DNA of 64,000 bases from Rhizobacter sp. SG703. GTDB taxonomy: Bacteria > Pseudomonadota > Gammaproteobacteria > Burkholderiales > Burkholderiaceae_C. The stretch spans positions 186,001 to 250,000 of the forward strand of contig NZ_JAAZQK010000006.1 of the NCBI RefSeq assembly GCF_012275445.1, written 5' to 3'. Below are positions 58,496 through 64,000 of the stretch, in pieces; the stretch's first letter is position 1; every line of letters begins with the position of its first letter. The translations under genes and the position numbers were made by a program. The notes under the pieces are model-generated. The model was not told the DNA's origin and ran no database searches. It worked only from the letters and a program-made list of their open reading frames with translations.

Positions 58496-59287
58496 TCAAC
58501 CCGGCTCCAGCCACGACGGCTTGCGCTTGCCGAGGAACGCCTGCACGCCGTCACGGCCTTCGTCGCTCGCGCGGATGTCGGCGATGCGGCGCGCGGTGTC
58601 CTCGCGCAGCGCCGCGGTGATCGGCTGGCCGGCGATGTCCTGCACCAGCCGCTTGCAGGCGCGTGCCGCCATCGGGCCGTTGGCGACCAGTGCGGCGACG
58701 ATCTCATCGACCTTGGCATCCAGCGCGTCGGCCGTGCAGACCTCGTGCACGAAGCCGAGCGCATGCGCCTGCGTGGCCGTGAAGCGCTCGGCTGTGACCA
58801 TGTAGCGCCGCGAAGCCTGCTCGCCCATCGCGCGGATCACGTACGGGCTGATGGTGCCGGGCAGCAGGCCCAGCTTGGCCTCGCTGAGGCAGAAGCCCGC
58901 AGCCTCCGACGCCACCAGCACGTCGCACACCGCGGCCAGCCCGACGCCGCCGGCATAGCAATCGCCGTGGATGCGGCCGACCACCGGCACCGGGCAGCTG
59001 TAGAGGGTCCACAGCATGTCCGCCAGCGCCTGCGCGTCGGCGCGGTTCTGCTCCCAGCTGTAGTCGGCCATCGCGCGCATCCACGCCAGGTCGGCGCCGG
59101 CGCAGAAGGCCTTGCCTTGGCCGCCGAGCACGATTGCGCGCAATTGGGTGTCGGCACCGAGTTGCGTGAAGGTCTCGCGCAATTCGGCGATCACCGCCTC
59201 GTTGAAGGCGTTGCGCACGTCGGGGCGGTTCAACCACACCGTGGCCACATGGGACGACGGGCGACGGATGTCGAGGGAGGCACTCAT
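58496..59287 (-). CDS. liuC: Methylglutaconyl-CoA hydratase / enoyl-CoA hydratase
   Basis: Hydrates 3-methylglutaconyl-CoA to HMG-CoA, between the carboxylase and the lyase. The 263-residue crotonase has NRPDVRNAFN, the CoA/oxyanion loop GKAFCAGADLAWM, GDCYAGGVGLAAVCD and SEAKLGLLPGTISPYV; ADLAWM and GTISPYV are typical of the LiuC/AUH branch. The ATG at 59285-59287 is chosen; a longer frame upstream is unlikely. A small hairpin lies 26-48 bases upstream of the start. Confidence 0.92.
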   Translation of the reverse strand: MSASLDIRRPSSHVATVWLNRPDVRNAFNEAVIAELRETFTQLGADTQLRAIVLGGQGKAFCAGADLAWMRAMADYSWEQNRADAQALADMLWTLYSCPVPVVGRIHGDCYAGGVGLAAVCDVLVASEAAGFCLSEAKLGLLPGTISPYVIRAMGEQASRRYMVTAERFTATQAHALGFVHEVCTADALDAKVDEIVAALVANGPMAARACKRLVQDIAGQPITAALREDTARRIADIRASDEGRDGVQAFLGKRKPSWLEPG

Positions 59288-59312
59288 TTCGCCGCTCCCA
59301 CACATCCCGCAG

Positions 59313-59335
59313 CCGGCTGCCATCCCGGCAGCCGG
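59313..59335. repeat. Small inverted repeat before liuC
   Basis: CCGGCTGCC (59313-59321) and GGCAGCCGG (59327-59335) are exact complements around five bases. The GGCTGCC/GGCAGCC core is shared with the family A palindrome at 26471-26505. It lies between the DUF4410 gene and liuC. Confidence 0.6.
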
Positions 59336-59345
59336 GTTTCAACGC

Positions 59346-59981
59346 TCAGCGCTGGGCGGTTGCCGCTGGTACCGGGGCGAGAGCCGCCGGAGAAGCGGTC
59401 GCAGGCGAGGCCTCGTCCACCGGCTTGACCGCGACGACCAGCTTCTCCAATTCCGCAACCGTCATCTCGGAGAACTTGTCGTAGAGCCAGTTCATGCGCA
59501 GGGCTTCCTGGCCGCCGCCCAGGCCGCCGAAGGCGTAGCTCGCCTCCACCTTGAAGCTGGCGACCGGCTTGCCGGTGGGGTCCAGCAGGCGGACCGTGCC
59601 ATTCACATGGTCGTTGCCCGCCATGAAGCCGAGCAGGACGGCGGCGACCGACGAGCGCACCCGGATGTCGGTCACGGTGATCTCGACCTGGTGCGTCGCC
59701 GTCGGCCCGATGAGGCTCTTGTCCTCCAGGCGGCGCCGCATGTTCGCCGCCAGCTCGTCCCGGTTGAACTGGCGATTGTCTTCCTGCTGCTTGGTCGCCT
59801 CGGGCGACAGGCGCGCCACCACCTTCACCACACCCGGCACGCGTGCCGTCGTGGCAGCCTGCTGCTGCGGCTGCGCATCGTCGCGCTTGATCGTTCCTGC
59901 GCAGCCGGCCAGCATTGCCACCACCATGCCCGCGAACGCCATCCGCCATGCGCCCGAAGCGCACTTGTTCCACTCTTGCAT
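59346..59981 (-). CDS. DUF4410 lipoprotein
   Basis: A 211-residue lipoprotein (lipobox MLAGC, Cys near 27) with a conserved core NRQFNRDELAANMRRRLEDK, HQVEITVTDIRVRSSVAAVLLGFMAGNDHV and VRLLDPTGKPVASFKVEASYA, the DUF4410 pattern. The C-terminus is Ala/Pro-rich. GGAGG precedes the ATG at 59979-59981. Function unknown, probably envelope. It sits between liuB and liuC on the same strand. Confidence 0.85.
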   Translation of the reverse strand: MQEWNKCASGAWRMAFAGMVVAMLAGCAGTIKRDDAQPQQQAATTARVPGVVKVVARLSPEATKQQEDNRQFNRDELAANMRRRLEDKSLIGPTATHQVEITVTDIRVRSSVAAVLLGFMAGNDHVNGTVRLLDPTGKPVASFKVEASYAFGGLGGGQEALRMNWLYDKFSEMTVAELEKLVVAVKPVDEASPATASPAALAPVPAATAQR

Positions 59982-60113
59982 CTCCAACCTCCGTGTTATT
60001 GAGCCGCGGATGGTAGGGACAGTTGGTGACGGCAAGCCGCGCATCCCCAATGAGAGGGAAACGATGCGTGCAAAACTGCGCGTGGTTTTGACATTCGCCC
60101 ATCGCAGCCTCCG

Positions 60114-61721
<1,608 letters not shown>

Positions 61722-61843
61722 GGAGTCTCCTGGGCGCGCGGTCGGCGCGCGCCGCGCTGGGCGAAGTCTAGGCCCGCCAGCATACGCAGCCACGGGCCGC
61801 ATCGGCGGCCACGGAGGTTGCAAATCGTGCCAGACTTGCCGGC

Positions 61844-62887
61844 ATGCCTCGCACCCCATCCTCGCCGCCGGCCCCGCTGCGCGGCAACCGCACCGCCGCC
61901 ACGCCGATGGCCTTCGTCCGCGCTGTGGCGCTGGCCTACGAGCGCTACGGCGCCGATCCGCGCGGGGCCTTGCAGCAGGCACAAATCACGCCAGCCGAAT
62001 TGCGGCGCAGCGAGGCCCGTGTCACCGCCGCGCAGATGGAAGCCCTGTGCGCCTTCGCGATGCAGGAGCTGGATGACGAGGCGCTCGGCTGGTTCTCGCG
62101 CAGGCTGCCCTGGGGCAGCTACGGCATGCTGTGCCGGGCCTCGATCACGTCGCCGACGCTCGGCGTCGCGCTGAAGCGCTGGTGCCGGCACCACCGGCTG
62201 CTGACCGACGACCTGCTGCTGCAGCTGACGGTCGACGGCCCGCTGGCCACCATCACGCTCGAAGAGAACCGCCGCTTCGGCGCGCTGCGCGAGTTCTGCC
62301 TCGTCACCAGCCTGCGCTACCTGCACGGCTTTGCGTGCTGGGCGGTCGATTCGCGGATCGCGCTGCGCGACGCGCGCTTCCCGTTCGCCGCGCCGCCGCA
62401 CCGCGACGTGTACCCGGTGCTGTTCCCCGGCGCGGTGCAGTTCGACGCGGCGCAGGCCGGCTTCAGTTTCGATGCGCAGGACCTGGCGATGCCGCTGCGG
62501 CGCGACGAGCGCGCGCTGCAGTCGATGCTGCAGCGCGCGCTGCCGCTGACGGTGCTGCCCTACCGGCGCGACCGGCTGCTGGCGCGGCGGGTGCGCGAGC
62601 TGCTGCGGCAGGACGCCGCGCGGCTGGGCACCGCCGACGCGCTGGCGCAGGCGTTGAACCTGTCTGTGCGCAGCCTGCACCGCCAGCTCAAGGACGAAGG
62701 CGTCGGCCTGCAGGCGCTGAAGGACGAGGTGCGGCGAGACCAGGCCTGCGAGCTGCTGCTGCGCACCGACCGCCCGGTCAAGCAGGTGGCGCAGGCGGTC
62801 GGCTTCGACAACGACAAGAGCTTCGCGCGGGCGTTCAGGCAGTGGACCGGGAAATCGCCGAACGCGTTCCGACGGGGCGACGCGTAG
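61844..62887 (+). CDS. AraC-family transcriptional regulator
   Basis: A 347-residue regulator with an N-terminal Arabinose_bd-type sensing domain (about 20-210; [41 protein letters not shown]) and a C-terminal AraC double helix-turn-helix (about 240-340; [51 protein letters not shown]). Divergent from liuB over 122 bases, so it probably controls leucine/isovalerate degradation in place of the MerR-type LiuR of other bacteria. The ligand is unknown. Confidence 0.92.
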   Translation: MPRTPSSPPAPLRGNRTAATPMAFVRAVALAYERYGADPRGALQQAQITPAELRRSEARVTAAQMEALCAFAMQELDDEALGWFSRRLPWGSYGMLCRASITSPTLGVALKRWCRHHRLLTDDLLLQLTVDGPLATITLEENRRFGALREFCLVTSLRYLHGFACWAVDSRIALRDARFPFAAPPHRDVYPVLFPGAVQFDAAQAGFSFDAQDLAMPLRRDERALQSMLQRALPLTVLPYRRDRLLARRVRELLRQDAARLGTADALAQALNLSVRSLHRQLKDEGVGLQALKDEVRRDQACELLLRTDRPVKQVAQAVGFDNDKSFARAFRQWTGKSPNAFRRGDA

Positions 62888-62917
62888 CGCCAGAGCGCTG
62901 TCGCGCCGCCCCTCGGT

Positions 62918-64000
62918 TCAAGGCAGCACCGCCGTCGCGGTGGCCTGCTGGATGCGCAGGTCCGCATCGCGCTGCAACAGGAAGCGCTGCGCCACCAGCC
63001 GGTTCGCCGCGGCCGTCACCGCGGCCACGTAGCCGGCCTGGTTGCCGTACAGCGACTCGAGCGACGGCCGCGCATCGCCGGCTGCGAGCCGGGCCGCCTC
63101 GGTCGCGTGGAACGGCAGGTAGCTGCCGGTCAGGCTCGTCAGGTCGACGACGCCCGGCGTGGCCACGTAGTTGAACTCGATGCTGGTGCCCAGTGGCGCC
63201 TGCACCTCGACGCCGCGGATGCCGGCGGTCGGCATGCCGGTGGCCGCATCGACCTTCGGCACCAGGATCGCGTAGTCGGTGCCGGCCAGCGGCGGCAGTT
63301 GCGTCGCGATGCCGCTCTCGTCCTGCGGCACGTACTGCGGCCCGAAGTCGAGCACGCGGTAGCCGTTGAACCAGCCGCGGTAGCTGAAGTCGGGCACCGC
63401 GGTGGTCACGCCGCCCACCGGCCAGCTCACGCCCTTGATCGCCGGGAACACCAGCTGGTCGGGCCGCACCAGCGTGCCGGCGGCGATCGACGGCACCTGG
63501 CTCGGCGGCGGCGCGGTGTCGCGCACCACCCAGTCTTCCAGCGCGATGAACAACGCACGGAAGGTGTCGGTGTGGTGCGCCACCGTGCCGCGCGGGTAGA
63601 CGCTGTTGGTCGGCGCGTACAGGATGCTCGACGTGCCGCCGGCGCCGCCGTGCTGCGTCGCGGCGTAGTAGTAGATGCGCGCGTTGTCCGGCTGCGCCAG
63701 GTCGGCAAAACCCCAGGCGTCGGTCAGCACCGGCGAGCCCTGCAGCTGCCAGAACTCGGTGCCCGACAGGCCGAGGAAGAACTTCGGGCAGGTGTTGCTC
63801 GCGGCGCAGCGCGTCATCACGCCGCCGCGGCGGCCGGTGAGCGGGTCGACGTAGTCCTTGTCCAGCGCACGCGGCGCGGTCTGCCCGAACGCGGTGTGGT
63901 CGGTGCGGATCGCGCCGCCGCCGCCCGGCACCGCGAAGCGCGTGTTGATGTTGGTCTGGCGCGCGGCCACGTGCGCATAGAGGCCGTCGAACACCTTGCT
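62918..64000 (-). CDS. Alpha/beta hydrolase domain protein (secreted, C-terminal part; partial)
   Basis: Only the last 360 residues are in the window; the frame is open through the right edge. Visible blocks include RCAASNTCPKFFLGLSGTEF, ARIYYYAATQHGG, YPRGTVAHHTDTFRALFIALEDWV and the C-terminal SLTGSYLPFHATEAARLAAG, as in the large alpha/beta hydrolase domain family (Abhydrolase_10-like) of exported proteins. The FLGLSGTEFW and TQHGG segments could hold late active-site residues, but the nucleophile lies upstream. Substrate unknown. It is convergent with the AraC gene. Confidence 0.75.
   Translation of the reverse strand, partial: SKVFDGLYAHVAARQTNINTRFAVPGGGGAIRTDHTAFGQTAPRALDKDYVDPLTGRRGGVMTRCAASNTCPKFFLGLSGTEFWQLQGSPVLTDAWGFADLAQPDNARIYYYAATQHGGAGGTSSILYAPTNSVYPRGTVAHHTDTFRALFIALEDWVVRDTAPPPSQVPSIAAGTLVRPDQLVFPAIKGVSWPVGGVTTAVPDFSYRGWFNGYRVLDFGPQYVPQDESGIATQLPPLAGTDYAILVPKVDAATGMPTAGIRGVEVQAPLGTSIEFNYVATPGVVDLTSLTGSYLPFHATEAARLAAGDARPSLESLYGNQAGYVAAVTAAANRLVAQRFLLQRDADLRIQQATATAVLP

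Noticed and set aside
61826-61838. TGGCACG...TTGC on the minus strand before liuB, resembling a sigma-54 promoter
   Set aside because: The spacing between GG and GC is eight bases, two fewer than required, so it should not be recognised; it may instead be part of an AraC-type site.

Overview
The window is a high-GC, gene-dense chromosomal segment. Gene content and order (hemC/hemD/hemX divergent from ppc, LIV-type and BMP-type ABC transporters, a Bug-family binding protein, PEP-CTERM proteins, polyhydroxybutyrate metabolism, dispersed palindromic repeats) point to a betaproteobacterium of the order Burkholderiales, probably the Rubrivivax/Leptothrix/Piscinibacter group. That placement is inference; no rRNA, tRNA, CRISPR array, insertion sequence or origin was seen.

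Layout. 1-1802: haem genes hemX (cut by the window edge), hemD and hemC, divergent from ppc (1920-4793). 4797-7636: glutaminase, glycerate 2-kinase and a ferritin-like protein. 7767-22362: a purine salvage and catabolism region. xdhA-xdhB, a GNAT gene and xdhC read left; guaD, a four-gene nucleoside/purine ABC transporter, a Rieske oxygenase and an adenine deaminase read right. Together they would take purines to hypoxanthine, xanthine and urate. 22375-39299: a leftward block with a ricin-lectin/cytochrome c lipoprotein, an alpha/beta hydrolase, a 3-hydroxybutyrate-oligomer hydrolase, a complete LIV-type ABC transporter, an extracellular PHB depolymerase, a lytic transglycosylase, a small secreted protein and a PAS/sigma-54 activator. 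39459-44938: a malonate module (GntR regulator, malonyl-CoA decarboxylase, Bug binding protein, crotonase, malonyl-CoA synthetase). 45125-49163: accessory stretch with a GlyGly-CTERM cytochrome, an RHS remnant with small unknown genes, a CWC protein and two tandem PEP-CTERM paralogues. 49301-61721: an MFS carrier, thioredoxin/isomerase genes and a leucine/isovalerate degradation cluster (liuE, liuD, liuC, liuB) mixed with uncharacterised membrane and secreted proteins. 61844-64000: a divergent AraC regulator and a partial secreted hydrolase.

The most interesting system is 26504-39299. A LIV-type importer is embedded, by ATGA overlaps and short gaps, between an extracellular PHB depolymerase and a 3HB-oligomer hydrolase. 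A consensus sigma-54 promoter (TGGCACG-N4-TTGC) lies just before the binding-protein gene, and a sigma-54 activator gene lies two genes further upstream. I propose a sigma-54-controlled polymer degradation and 3-hydroxybutyrate (or oligomer) uptake operon.

Other notable signals are two repeat families whose edge supplies the stop codon of neighbouring genes, a Rieske oxygenase translationally coupled to adenine deaminase, a perfect palindrome before the malonate regulator, and an RHS C-terminal remnant that keeps its own promoter and start.
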